This document shows, piece by piece, positions 10,985 through 22,835 of a stretch of DNA of 64,000 bases. The position numbers were made by a program, and so were the translations under genes. Within the stretch, counting starts at the first letter, position 1. Each line of letters begins with the position of its first letter. The notes under the pieces are model-generated. The model had not been told where the DNA came from, did no database searches, and saw only the letters and a program-made list of their open reading frames with translations. This DNA comes from Jaltomata sinuosa (taxonomy: Eukaryota; Streptophyta; Magnoliopsida; Solanales; Solanaceae): contig QJPP01000283.1 of the NCBI GenBank assembly GCA_003996215.1, positions 154,501 to 218,500 on the forward strand, written 5' to 3'.

Positions 10985-13138
10985 AGCTGATATAGTTGTT
11001 ACCAGAGTAGATTTGAAAAGCTCCTTCATTCCTCTGTTTGAGCATACATGGAGCAGTAAGAAAACAGTTGCTTATTTTTGGAATAGTGATATTATGAAAT
11101 GGGATTTTGACATTCTAATAATGACGTCGGAAGCAGCCAATGTAGTACAAGCTCGTCCTTACAAAATCTAATTGATTAGGTTTTGGTAAATCATGCTCTC
11201 AATGTTGAGCATTATAATAATGCCTTACATCTTCATGTACTTGGAAGAAGCCAATTTTGATTTATTTCATTACCAAATGTGATTGTCCATTGTTGTTTCT
11301 GTAATACCCATGCTGGAGCTAGTTAAGAAAGTGAAAGCATAAATACAATTAAGGAGTATCATTTCCCATTGCTGTGATCTTGTCATTGTTTAGCCTTGGT
11401 CCTCTCTCCAACCTGCTTAGCAACCCAGCTAAGCTAACTGAAATTTGTGCTGCAACTTGAAGTACTGAGTCTTAGGAAGCAAGCACAGGTTTGGTATAGA
11501 ATCTCTCTATTGATTCATTTCTGAATAAGCTTTATCTTTTATTCGTTGGCATTGATAATGTGAATGTTCTTTTACACTATCAGCTCATTTTAAAGGTAAG
11601 CGACAATTCATTAATAAGTTAAACATCTATGGCACTATTATGTGTATATAAGCTAAACCCTTACAAATATAATATTAATATAATGCCATTTTAGTTCATA
11701 AATATGTTGAAAGGGGCAGATTTATCCCTTTACTTTCAAATATTGTCACCATTTAACATTTGTTAATTGTTATGCTTTGCGAAAAAAATTCCCCTCCCAT
11801 TATCATTCTTATCACATGTACCCATATTTTAACAGAACTCACCATGGCTATGACCAGATGTTAAAATTCCTATGTGGCTTGACATTACACCTTGTGGAAA
11901 GCCGCCACCACCCTAACTTTATTTTACCCTTCAATACCTTCCATTTCTTCTTCCACTGGCACCTCCACCCTGAAGAAATGGGGGTTATAACCAATTAATT
12001 TAGGGCCAAGAATTCGACCAACAGTCTACCGATAAATCATATGTGGAAAACTCAATCATAAATTTTCCAAAATAACCTAGAAACCCAATCATACTGACAA
12101 ATTAAACAGATCTCTCACAAAATCTACACATTACTCACTGAAGTTCAAGAGAAAAAAACAGTTGTACCTCGGTAGAACTCACTAACCTCCCGAGAAGGAC
12201 CTTATCAAGGTCATTTGTTTCTCAGTAGTTAGTAAAAGATGTCATCATACACACTTAAACCAAAATGCTTTTTGCCAATATACACAACCCCTCTCTGGAT
12301 CACTACAACATAGGACTACCTTTTTCCCGTCCTTATATATATATTTATTTATTGTTCTTTCTCTTTATCATTCTATTTTCATATAAAGAAAAAAATCAGC
12401 TTGAGTTACACTTGTATACAGATTCTTTTTTTCTCTTTGTTGATCTTAGTAAAGGTGGGTGGAAGAAGAATTACAAGGGGGGAGAAAAGGTATTAGAGGA
12501 GGGTAGAATTAGTGGGTGGTAGTCACGATTCAAATTTCACTAATCTAACTCAATTTGTCAGGCAAACCATACATCATGAACATACCCAAAATGAAAAACA
12601 ATAAAATTCATAAACGAGTCAAATAGGGTGAATTAATATGATTACCCCAAGAACTGTCTTCAAAAGTCATAGTTACCAAGGATATGAAATACAACTTCGA
12701 TATGAATATTACACCATCTCTTGATTACAAAGGTAAAAGTGAAAGGCTCTAAGTTACCATGAACTAACTGGCAGATTAACACTAGAACACTGGTAGATTT
12801 CCAGAACTCTCTTACGAACTTCCAAGTAGCTCACATCAGACTAATCAGCTCAAACGGCATATAAGTGTCCATGCAAATAAGAAGCATATGTATCGTGCAT
12901 GACTATGCCGTTAAACATGCAATGTTAAGTTAGCATGAACATATATTATACTAGCATGATAGAATTCTCAAGATAATCGGGACATAGAAAGCATGTACGT
13001 TAATAGTCCCCTTATCACGCCATAAATTCATACTAGACGGATAGGATGCGTTGCCTTGACTTTGACTAAGCAAACCAATCATAGTTATGATCGAGACTTA
13101 TGCATGAGCAAAAATATAAATATTTTTATAAGGCATTG
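10985..13138. other. Oxygenase 3' flank and unassigned intergenic DNA
   Basis: The first 200 or so bases are probably 3' UTR, but I cannot fix the poly(A) site. The rest is AT-rich with no domain-bearing frame. Open frames at 10917-11171, 11777-11998 and 12265-12522 look like chance. Sequence around 11700-12000 resembles the ends of small DNA elements, but I could not find a partner terminus. Confidence 0.4.
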
Positions 13139-13900
13139 TCACGCCCCAAATTGGATGAGGCGGACAAGTACCATATGAATACCTGTTTTATCTTTTTTTA
13201 GAAAAAATCGTTTGACTTTATTAAATTCGAAAACTTAAAAAAAATAAATTCAAATTTAACCAAAATTACAGAGTTGTCACTTAATTAATAAAGGAAAGTT
13301 AAGAATGTTTTTTTAAGAAACTCTTTAAGTTTTAAAACAGAAAAAGATTTTAGAATTTAAGAAATTTCAGGTAAGAGGTTCATATTAATATTTCGAGAAG
13401 AATTTTAAGACACTCAAAATATTCGCTAATTCACGCTAATCCTTCGATTTGAAAGCTCTTATTTGACCATTTTTAAGGAAGGGATTTGATTTAAGTGCAC
13501 AAGAAAAGCTGTCATTTAGAGACAGAATCCAGTCTAAAGGAGAGTGTGATATATTTAAAAAATGTGAGGGAAACAATGAGTAAAATCCCATTTTTGACTT
13601 ACGAAAAACAATTTTAGAATTTGCTAGTGGAAACACTGATTACTAATATCGAAGTTAAGAATGGCTTAATGCAAAAATTAATGAAGTAATTTACTTTGAA
13701 AAACATAGCGACTCTCGAGGGGGATCAACTAGATTATATCACAAGTGTCAGAAACAGAGTCGAGCAAATACAATCAAATAAGAGGAAGGAAGAAATTTTG
13801 ATTAAGCTTTAGCTCAATCGTTAACCTGTCCTAAAACTAATTTTCCCTGGATTTTAAAATCCATAATAGCTGCTCCCATTTGCGGCCTGGTGCTTTTCAC
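13139..13900 (-). mobile_element. Antisense LTR-like fragment
   Basis: It opens with TGTCACGCCCCAAATTGG, the usual reverse-complement LTR terminus of plant gypsy elements, and is similar in style to 1504, 24116 and 37108. No coding domain, primer site or second LTR is visible and the right boundary is a guess. Confidence 0.4.
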
Positions 13901-14100
13901 TTGGGCTTTGACCCCATTTCACCTGATAGACTATATATTGAATTTAACTATGGAGATTGACCCATTTTCCTTGCTACTGCATCATTGCCACGATTCATGT
14001 GAGACTTCCAGCAAATCTTAGCTTTCTCTTCATTGCTAGAGCTGATGGACTCGAAGGTGTTGAGCTCTAGCCCAACGTAAATGCAAGGCAGAAGTCCAAT

Positions 14101-14484
14101 GGACTCAACGGAGTTCATGCACAATGAAGTAACAATTAGTATCAAAGATTATGGTAAAGTTATCGTAAATGAATTGACAAGTTCTTAGTTATATAGAAGA
14201 AAAGATCCAGACTGCTTTATGACACAGTAAGATTCAAGACAGCATGTAGCCAGATAATGATACACCCTTTGTTGGAGATGAAGACCCTTTAGACGGACTC
14301 AACGGAGTTCATGCACAGAAGTAACAATTAGTATCAAAGATTATGGTAAAGTTATCGTAAATGAATTGACAAGTTCTTAGTTATATAGAAGAAAAGATCC
14401 AGACTGCTTTATGACACAGTAAGATTCAAGACAGCATGTAGCCAGATAATGATACACCCTTTGTTGGAGATGAAGACCCTTTAG
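14101..14484 (+). repeat. Near-identical tandem duplication, about 190-bp unit
   Basis: Unit one begins GGACTCAACGGAGTTCATGC at 14101 and unit two repeats it from 14295. Both end in GAAGACCCTTTAG. The only differences I see are a small deletion (CACAATGAAG versus CACAGAAG) and the junction bases, so the duplication is recent. The first unit overlaps a minus-strand open frame (13948-14145) of unknown meaning. Confidence 0.85.
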
Positions 14485-15109
14485 GATATTTAGTATAAGT
14501 TCAATTATTCCTCTAATTTAAAGAGAAAAGACATCGAAACACTCCTAAACTTGTCAGCAAAATTTACTTTAACCCTTTAACTACACGAGCATTTATTTAT
14601 CCCCTTAATAACTTTCAAATAATTAAATACCACCTTAAATGCTGACGTGGCAAAAAAATAAATAAATTAAAAGCGCGTATTATTTTTAAAAAAAATAAAA
14701 AGGACCCCACAAATATATGAATTACAACAACAACAACAACAACAACATACCCAGTGTATTCCCACAACGTGGGGTCTGGGGGGGGGGGTAGAGTGTACGC
14801 AGTCCGTACCACTACCTCAGAGGGGAGGTAGAGAGGCTGTTTCCGATAGACCCCCGGCTCAAGACAAAAACAGTCTAAGAATAGGCTAAAAAGGACGTAA
14901 CAAAGATACACGATATAAGAAACATGATAAAACTACAAGGGACGATAGGAAGTAATATGTAGTAACAGACAACAGACAGAAGCAGAACACTGCCACAAAA
15001 TACTACTACGAGGAATCCAAGAACAAAAAACTATAAGCGAGCACTACGATTACTAGTCGGGACAACAAGAAAAAACACTCCTACCTACTAGCCTACACAC
15101 TTCTACCTA

Positions 15110-18100
15110 CTACTCCTCTACCCTAATCCGCGTCCTCCACACCTTCCTTTCTAGGGTCATGTCCTCGGTAAGCTGCAACTGCGCCATGTCCTGTCGAATC
15201 ACCTCTCCCCAATACTTTTTCGGTCTACCTCGTCCTCTCCGGTATCCATCCATAGCCAACCTCTCACACCTCCACACTGGAACATCCGTGCCTCTCCTCC
15301 TCACATGTCCGAACCATCTCAACCTCGCTTCCCGCATCTTATCTTCCACCGATGCCACACCCACCTTATCTCGGATATCCTCATTCCTAATCCTATCTCT
15401 CCTAGTAAACCCGCACATCCATCACAACATCCTCATCTCTGCCACCTTCATCTTTTGAATATGGGAGTTCTTTACTGGCCAACACTCTACTCCATACAAC
15501 AAAGCTGGTCGAACCACCACTCTGTAGAATTTGCCTTTAAGTTTAGTAGGCACCTTCTTATCACACAAGACTCCAGATGCGAGCCTCCATTTCATCCACC
15601 CAACCCCAATACGGTGAGTGACATCCTCATCGATCTCTCCATTTTCCTGGATAATAGACCCAAGATACTTGAAACTCCCTTTCTTTTGGATGACCTGTGT
15701 ATCCAGCTTCACTTCTACGTCATCATCCTGAGTCGCCTCACTGAACTTGCACTCCATATATTCAGTCTTGGTCCTGCTCAACCTAAACCCCTTAGACTCG
15801 AGGGTCTGTCTCCAAACCTCCAATTTAGCATTAACTCCTCCGCGAGTTTCGTCAACCAAAACTACATCATCCGCAAATAACATGCAGAATGGCACCTCAC
15901 CTTGTATTTGCCGCGTCAATACATCCATCACCAAGGCAAATAGAAAAGGGCTAAGGGTCGATCCCTGGTGCAACCCCATTAACACCGGAAAGTGCTCCGA
16001 ATCTCCTCCCACGGTCCTAACGCGAGTCTTGGCCCCCTCATACATGTCCTTAATCGAACTGGTGTACGCCACGGGTACACCTCGAGCCTCCAAGCACCTC
16101 CACAGGACCTCCCTAGGGACTTTATCATACGCCTTTTCTAAATCGATGAACACCATGTGCAAATCCTTCTTCCTTTCCCTGTACTGCTCCACCAGTCTTC
16201 TAAGGAGGTGAATAGCTTCTGTAGTCGAGCGTCATGGCATAAAGCCGAACTGGTTCTCGAAAATAGGCACGATCTGTCTCAACCTCAACTCCACCACCCT
16301 CTCCCAGACCTTCATAGTGTGGCTTAGCAATTTGATACCCTTATAGTTGTTGCAACTCTGAATATCGCCCTTGTTCTTGTACAAAGGAATCATCATGCTC
16401 CATCTCCAAGCTTCAGGCATCTTTGCCGTTCTGAAAATACCCTCAAACAACTCGGTTAGCCACTTCACACCTGTCTCCCCCGAGCTCTTCCAAAAATCAA
16501 CGGGAATCTCATCTGGCCCCGTCGCCCTACCCCTACGCATCTTACGGATCGCAACCTTAACCTCCTCAACCCTTATACGACTACAGCAATCATAGTCACG
16601 ACGCCTCTCTGAGTGTGCCAAATCTCCCAGCACAAAGTTTTTGTCCCCGTCTTCATTCAAGAGTCCATGGAAGTACGACTGCCATCTCTTTCTAATGAGA
16701 ACCTCATCTACTAGTATTTTGCCATCTTCGTCCTTGATGCACTTCACTTGATCAAGGTCATGAGTCCTCCTCTCTCTAGCCTTTGCTAACCTGTATAACT
16801 TCTTATCCCCACCTTTATCCTCTAAAGCCGCGTATAAGCTTTCAAAGGCTGCCGTTTTAGCTGCCGTTACCGCTAACTTAGCCTCCTTCCTAGCTATCTT
16901 ATACACCTCCCTATTCCTTCGCTTCTCCTCCTCATCTTTACTCTCTACCAACTTCGCATATGCCCCCTTTTTAGCCTCCACCTTTCCTTTTACTTCTCCA
17001 TTCCACCACCAGTCCCCTCGATGCTTGCCAGCACGACCTCTTGAGACGCCCAATACCTCTCTAGCCGTCTCTCTTATGCAACTAGCAGTCGTATCCCACA
17101 TATTATCCACATCCCCACTACTCTCCCAAGCCCCCCTAGTCATCAACTTCTCCCCTATTTCTAGTGCACTGGCCATAGTCAGGCTACCCCATCTAATCCT
17201 AGACCGGTCATCCACAATCCGCTTCTTTTTCTCCTTCTTGATCTCTAAATCCATCACTAAGAGTCTATGTTGGGTCGAAAGATTCTCACTTGGGATAACC
17301 TTACAGTCTTTACAAAGACCTCTATCACCCGTCCTAAGGAGCAAAAAGTCTATCTGAGTCTTGGCCACCGAACTACGGAAGGTAAGCAAGTGCTCCTCCT
17401 TCTTCGGGAAACTAGAATTAGCTACTCTCAACCCAAAGGCTCTAGCGAAATCCAAGAGTGCGGCTCCCCCTTCATTCCTATCCCCGAAACCAAAGCCTCC
17501 ATGCACATCGTCATAGCCCCTCGAAGATACCCCGATGTGCCCATTGAAATCCCCTCCAATGAAAAGCTTCTCAGTATCAGGCAAACCTCCTACTACCTCG
17601 TCCAAAACCTCCCAAAAGCATTTCTTCTCCTCCTCATCCAAGCCCGCTTGTGGTGCGTACGCACTAATAATGTTCAAAGTAGACCCTCCAAGGACTAACT
17701 TAATTGACATCAACCTATCGTTGACCCTCCTAACCTCCACCACTTGCTCTCTCAACTCCTCATCCACTAGGATACCTACCCCATTCCTATTCCTCACACC
17801 TCCTGAGTACCACAACTTATACCCGTCTACCTCTCGCGCCTTAGTGCCCACCCATTTAGTCTCCTGGACACACGCTATGCTAATCCTCCTCTTCCTTAGG
17901 ACCTTCACTAGCTCTATGGACTTTCCGGATAAAGTCCCTATGTTCCAAGACCCTATTCTCAACCTAGATGTTTCCTTAACCCCCTTACCTCTCCTTCCCC
18001 TCGCCCCCGCCCCCGACCCCACCCCCGACCCTGCCCCCAAACCCGAGTGCGACCGATGACATGACCCTACTCGACCATCATCCACCAAAGCCACTAAAAC

Positions 18101-18115
18101 GTGCGCTATAATCAA
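15110..18115 (-). pseudogene. RTE LINE polyprotein (AP endonuclease plus reverse transcriptase), two nonsense codons
   Basis: One frame of about 1002 codons covers an APE-type endonuclease followed by RT. Endonuclease motifs appear in order: WNIGTL, QETKW, GGDFN, TQIDFLLL and STQHRLLVMD. RT motifs follow: GPDEIPVDFW, IPLYKNKGD, NNYKGIKLLS, VFIDLEKAYDKV, GLHQGSTLSPFLF, the catalytic FADD box, and a C-terminal RRDRIRNEDIRD / LRWFGHVRRR region. The protein would nick the target and copy its own RNA there. The frame is interrupted only by TGA at 16232-16234 (where GGA, Gly, is expected) and TGA at 15422-15424 (where CGA, Arg, is expected). Both are single-base changes and there are no indels. The start at 18115 is the first in-frame ATG after a Gly/Ser-rich stretch and is uncertain. 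Confidence 0.92.
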
Positions 18116-19338
18116 GGATAAACCAACTCCACCAACTACTCTATACTAAATAATTATATCACAACAAAAGCAAAATAAGGTAAAAGAGACAAGAACTACA
18201 CTACCAAACACGGTATAGAGCCAATAATTAGCTTCCAGAATACAATACACGTCAAAGTCAATATAAAATGTAAAAAAAACTAGACGGCGAGTGTTAAAGC
18301 AATGGCAGAAATGTCAACCTAAAAAGGCTATCAAGTGCGATAAAAAAGTCCAAGCAAATGTGAACTATTGAGGACGAAAATAAAGCCTAGGGATAGAAGT
18401 CACCGGGGTAAAGCTGTGAGGAGAGAAGGACGGTCTGCTTGCTAAAGTGGTTGGATTTCGGCAAGATGAAGTGTCGAAATTGGTCGCCGGAATCTTGTTG
18501 TTCGCTGGAATCTGGTTGGTCGCCGGAATTTATGCTAGATCTGACTCGGGCAAGGAACCTGCAAGAAGAAGAAATCGAGACAAAAGAAAAAGAAAAGAAA
18601 ACAAAGAAAGGAGAAAATTACCAAAATTTTGGAAATCAAATACAGAAATTCCCAATGGAATTAGGAAATCAGCTGCAATTCCATACCACCGACAGCAGCT
18701 CTGTATCTCAAAAACAGAAAATTCTCGTCGTTTTCTCCCAATTTAGGAACCTAAACGTACTGTAAAAACTCCACTACCAGCTCACACATCCAATTCTGAA
18801 GAACCCACCAAGATTTCTCACACTACTACACGAAAAAACTACAAAATCGAGCTGGAAAATACCAAATTTTTTTTGAAAGAAACCGCACACAAATCAAATA
18901 CAGAAGATCTTCTCTCCCAACGTACTGCAAAAACTCCACTATTACACTGAAAAAAACTACAAAAATAATCAAAATTAAAGCCAGACCCACTAACACACAA
19001 TATTATCTCAACAATGGGAGTCGGCAAGCACTTCAACGGGGACATGAAAGATAGAACCTGGATGGGATGAACCTTGGTGCTACTTGGGCAATTTTTCCAG
19101 TGAAGCCGTGGTCACCGGCGAGACAAGCAGTGGTGCCTCCGTCTTTCTACTGTTTGCTGCCTAGGGTTGCGTCGAACAAGGGGAAAGGAAAGAGCGAGAA
19201 TGAGAGGAAGGGTAGAGGAGCGGAGGAGAGAGAGAGGGGGATGGGTTGATCGCTGGTGGCCGCCGGCGTTAGTGCGGTGAAATCAGTTCTTGGGGAAAGA
19301 GCGCGAAGAGAGAGAAAGAGCCGTTATGAGAGAGAAAT
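18116..19338 (-). other. LINE 5' untranslated leader
   Basis: It lies between the 5' target duplication and the ORF. Short frames at 18439-18765, 18839-19045 and 19067-19249 overlap each other and lack similarity to LINE ORF1 or any other family I know. Confidence 0.55.
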
Positions 19339-19464
19339 CCACAAATATATGAATTATATAATAAAAATAAAAAAATAAATAAAAAATGCCCTGGCCAACT
19401 CCTTTCTTCTTCTTTGCACCTCCCACCCCATTTTTCTTCTCCTCCTCCCCTCCACCCCTTTTGC

Positions 19465-19649
19465 AACTCAACTAAATCCACGGGATACCTGTCACCTCCC
19501 ACCATCAACAGGTACCAGGTAACTCTGTCCACCAAGGCTAGAACAAATGGGAAGAATCACCTAGTGTTTTTGCCTCCGCTGGGATTTGAACTTGAGACCT
19601 CTGGCCTCATGCCTCTTTAATCCACTTCGTTGACCACTAGGCCACACTC
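19465..19649 (-). mobile_element. tRNA-derived SINE, Au/TS-like
   Basis: On the minus strand it begins GAGTGTGGCCTAGTGGTCAA, a good RNA polymerase III A box (GGCCTAGTGGTC). About 40 bp later comes a B-box version, AGTTCAAATCCC. The body then reads GGCAAAAACACTAGGTGATT and CTTGGTGGACAGAGTTACC, which I recognise from the Au/TS SINEs of Solanaceae. The tail is truncated near GTGGATTTAGTTGAG and no clear target duplication was found. It sits just beyond the LINE's 5' target duplication, inside the Mutator-like element. Confidence 0.8.
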
Positions 19650-19914
19650 TTTTCTCCTTTTTTTCTTTTTTCTTGTTAACCTTTTATAGTTCACCACAAT
19701 AATTTCTGCTAAAAAGCAAAAAAATCTTATTCATCTCACCACAATTTTAAAGGGGCTTAAAATTAAGGCAAAATCGATAATTTAGAACTAATCTTGATTT
19801 TCTTCACCTTATACTTACTTGATCTGTTGTACAATATTATTGGAATTAGAATAAGGAAACTAATGAAGTTTGAGTTTTGATGATTATGAAATCATAGGCT
19901 CATGATGTTTTTGG

Positions 19915-20235
19915 GGATAAGGAGAAGAGGGTGGTAGGGGGGACGGCGTGTTGGAGAAAGGGGGGGGGGGGCAAAGGTGTTCGAGAAGAAGACTGAAAAA
20001 GGCGGGGGGGGCTAGAGAGGGGGAGGGATTGGCAGCTTAAAGAGGCCGGGGGATCGTGTTGGACAAGACGAGAAGACTGAGAAAGGCAGGGAGGGGGGGG
20101 GGGGGGCTTAAGGGGGAGGGGGTTGTGTTAGAGAAGAAAGCTAAAGTAGGCGGGGTGGTGGTGGTGGCGGCAGCTTACAGGGGGGGGGGGTTATTGGAGA
20201 AGAAAGCTGAAACAGGCGGAGGGGGGGGGGGAGAT
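19915..20235 (+). repeat. G-rich minisatellite with poly-G runs
   Basis: About five degenerate units of 55-75 bp contain GAGAAGAAAGCTGAAA(A)AGGC followed by runs of 8-14 G. The array is inside the Mutator-like element. The open frame at 20056-20379 is just this repeat translated. Confidence 0.8.
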
Positions 20236-20520
20236 TTTCCTTTTTATTTTTATTACTGCATATTTTTGGTGGGTTACTATTTTAAAAAACATAATTTCCA
20301 ACATGGCTTCGACGTGGCAACTGATGTGGCGCTGATGTGTCAGCGATGTGAAGCGTGTGTAATACACTCTCCATTGTGAGTTTGGTATAATATTTTTAAG
20401 GTGATATTAAATCATTTAAAAGTTGTTAAGGGGGTAAATAAATGTCCGTGTAGTTAAAGGGCTAAAGTAAGTCTTGTGGACAAGTTTAGGGGTGTTTCGA
20501 TGTCTTTTCTCTAATTTAAA

Positions 20521-21913
20521 TAAGGTGTTATGAACAGATGCAACTCTATCATCAAAAAAATGCAAAAAATGAATTTTCATCATATCTTTCTTTTTCACAT
20601 TTTTCAAACAAATGAAGCTCAAACAGGAATATACTAACTATAATGAAGTAGAAAGCATACTGATTGAGTATAACATCTCAAAATAACATGAAATTGAATC
20701 CATAGTTCCATCATGTTACTTTCACATTGTCGCACCAAATTGAACTACAGATGCATGACTGAGCACACAAAATTTTAAGATAATTTCATGCCAGATGTTC
20801 CAACGAATATGCTTAAGATAGAAAAGAAAATCATAGCGTAACTTTCACCATTCTCATGACATACTTGTATTACTAGGTGTCACTGATTATGTAAACGATG
20901 TCGAGAGAGATGATTGATCGATCTTCTAGGTATTTTAAGGCAAAGCGTTAGGGCAACTAACCACTCCTATGGAATTATCAAATTAAGTCACAAAAGTTGA
21001 AACGAAAACCCAACATGTTAAAACAAGTTGATCTCAGACCAAAAAGATATAACTTATCGACCAGATGAACCAAACAGGGAGCAAATATACTAATGGAGTT
21101 CGAGATCTATTTCTGATATCTTAAAGGAACTACCTTTATTTAAAACATAGGGAGGTACATGCAAGTCAAGACTAGGAAGAGAAAAAGTGCTTTTGGGCCT
21201 GTAGACCGGATAGACACTACCTTGTTGGGACATATCTAAACACATGCTAACACACATATTTTGGGCTTATCATGACTGAAGCATAATCTTCCTGAGGTTA
21301 AAATCTATCTCAGACAAGAACTCAAAGACACAGGAGTAATCCGAAATGCTCTTCTAAGCTATCATAATCGAAGGTAAGGAGCTATACACGTAAAATAAAC
21401 AGAGGAAAACACATTCGACACTAATCAAGCATGCTTACTTGTTTACCCCATACACGAATTGACCTTAGCATTTTGGAGCTTCACAAACCAGGGGGATAGA
21501 CATGAGAGGCTACACGATTCAGATAATAAAGATAAAATCTAACGCTAATACAATCATTTTCCTAATCATGCTTCTCATTTACAATTTAGCAAATGGATAG
21601 ACCAAATCTAGTAATGATAATATATCTTGAAAACATATCAGGCAACACATACGAATCAATGAAAATCAGAAACAAAGATTAGAGCGACTAAGATCGGTAA
21701 AGAAAACATACACCATGACTAAATATTGAAAGAAAAATGGAGGATAAAGGGAAAGCATTTTACCTTTTTTTGGGCAGCAAACTGGGATGAGGATTGAAGA
21801 CCTCTTTTACACCTCTGACTTTGATTTTGAATTTTCTGGATGTACAGAGTTAGAGAAAAAGACTCTCCAAAACTCTAAAATCCAAAGAAAATAGATGAGA
21901 GAGGGATCTCATT
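20521..21913. other. Unassigned AT-rich DNA
   Basis: I see no coding domain, LTR terminus or inverted repeat here. It lies between the Mutator-like element and the start of the decayed Athila-like element D. Confidence 0.5.
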
Positions 21914-22367
21914 TTTCACATCAAGAACTTCTTGAATGTGTGTGAAAAGTATGACAAGGTCATGGATGATGACATGAAGTTGTACTGGTTTTCCCGCTCT
22001 CTTGAGGGAGAAGCAAGGGAATACTATATGAATACTTCACGAAAATTAATAGAGACATGGTCTGGTTTCGTATATATATCCATCCATGAATTGAGTCCAC
22101 ACGTCGGAAAGACAAAAGCTATAAACATGATATTGTATTTTAAACAAAAGGAGGAAGAACAACTTTCTGATGCTTGGGCAAGATTCAACCACCTTGTGGA
22201 TTATCCGAGTTTAGACTAATCTAAGGTAATGATGTTAGATATCTTCTACCAATCACTTGAACAAATCAACCAATCCATTATAGATGTAGTAGTTGGTAGA
22301 TAGTGGGATAAAACTTCTTCAATTGCAGCCATAAAATTGCTACAAAGGGTAGCCGTACATGGGATCC
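21914..22367 (+). pseudogene. Gag fragment of element D
   Basis: The frame reads HIKNFLNVCEKYDK, then LYWFSRSLEGEAREYY, ETWSGFVYISI and KEEEQLSDAWARFNHL. This is the retrotransposon gag domain pattern (W-F-x-S-L, a Trp, then the L-x-E-A-W-x-R-F-like motif). A stop follows YPSLD at 22217, after which related sequence continues to the MITE insertion point. Both ends are missing. Confidence 0.75.
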
Positions 22368-22835
22368 CATGGAACATAGGCGGATCCAGGATTTAGAAAC
22401 TTCGGGTGCCACGCTATTTTGAACAATAATGTATATAGCAGAATATTCACAGAGCAAGACCGTACTTAATTTATATTAGCAAACATCTGCACAAGATTTA
22501 GCTTGTCCCGTTGGTTTAGTCAAGGCTTTTAGCTAGAAGAGGTCTACGGTTCAATTCTACTTATCCACAGTTATTTTTAACAATAAATTTGTTACAATGT
22601 CTGCATGATTAAAAAAAAAACTTCAAGAAAATTAAGATAACAGGGCTCGAACTTGCATCCCCAAGGTATTAAAGTAGAGCTTTAACCATTGGCACAAGCA
22701 GGCGCTTTGTGTTTACGGGTGCCACCCTCTGTCAACCTTTCTCCATACATATATATATATATAGAATTTCAATCGAGATGTGCGGGTGCCACGACACCCC
22801 TCCACTCTACATAGATCCGCCCCTACCATGGAACA
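22368..22835. mobile_element. 450-bp MITE with 9-bp TSD and two tRNA-like internal motifs
   Basis: The target duplication CATGGAACA lies at 22368-22376 and 22827-22835. The element (22377-22826) starts TAGGCGGATCCAGG and its complement starts GTAGGGGCGGATCT, giving short imperfect TIRs. Inside, the plus strand carries A/B-box-like sequences (TGGTTTAGTCAAGG...GGTTCAATTC, about 22513-22557). The minus strand carries another set (CAATGGTTAAAGC...AGTTCGAGCCC, about 22644-22695). The insertion interrupts the gag of element D. Confidence 0.8.

Larger units (their letters stand above)
14707..19356 (-). mobile_element. Full-length or near full-length RTE-clade LINE with 18-bp TSD
   Basis: The 18-bp duplication CCACAAATATATGAATTA flanks the insertion at 14707-14724 and 19339-19356, giving a body of 14725-19338 (4.6 kb). 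The 3' end is at 14725 with (TTG)n on the element strand and the GTGGGGTCTGGGG block shared with the fragment at 6440. The single ORF is 18115-15110. About 1.2 kb of 5' leader (18116-19338) has no conserved frame, so the 5' end seems not to be truncated. The insertion lies inside the Mutator-like element and is therefore younger than it. Confidence 0.92.
14514..20520. mobile_element. Mutator-like TIR element carrying a nested LINE and SINE
   Basis: The 9-bp duplication TAATTTAAA lies at 14514-14522 and 20512-20520, so the element is 14523-20511. The inverted ends are about 120 bp. They start GAGAAAAGACATCGAAACAC on the left and the same word occurs on the complement at the right, followed by CTAAACTTGTC and CCCTTTAACTACACG in both. 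Without the LINE the element would be about 1.36 kb. A 9-bp duplication with long TIRs points to the Mutator superfamily. No transposase is present, so it is nonautonomous. Confidence 0.85.

Noticed and set aside
13948..14145. Minus-strand frame ELNTFESISSSNEEKAKICW, possible exon
   Set aside because: It reads protein-like but lacks splice context or a known family, and is partly copied by the tandem duplication. Not enough evidence to call it.
15159..15880. Plus-strand frames across the LINE
   Set aside because: They are shadows of the minus-strand RT ORF, which has the catalytic motifs.
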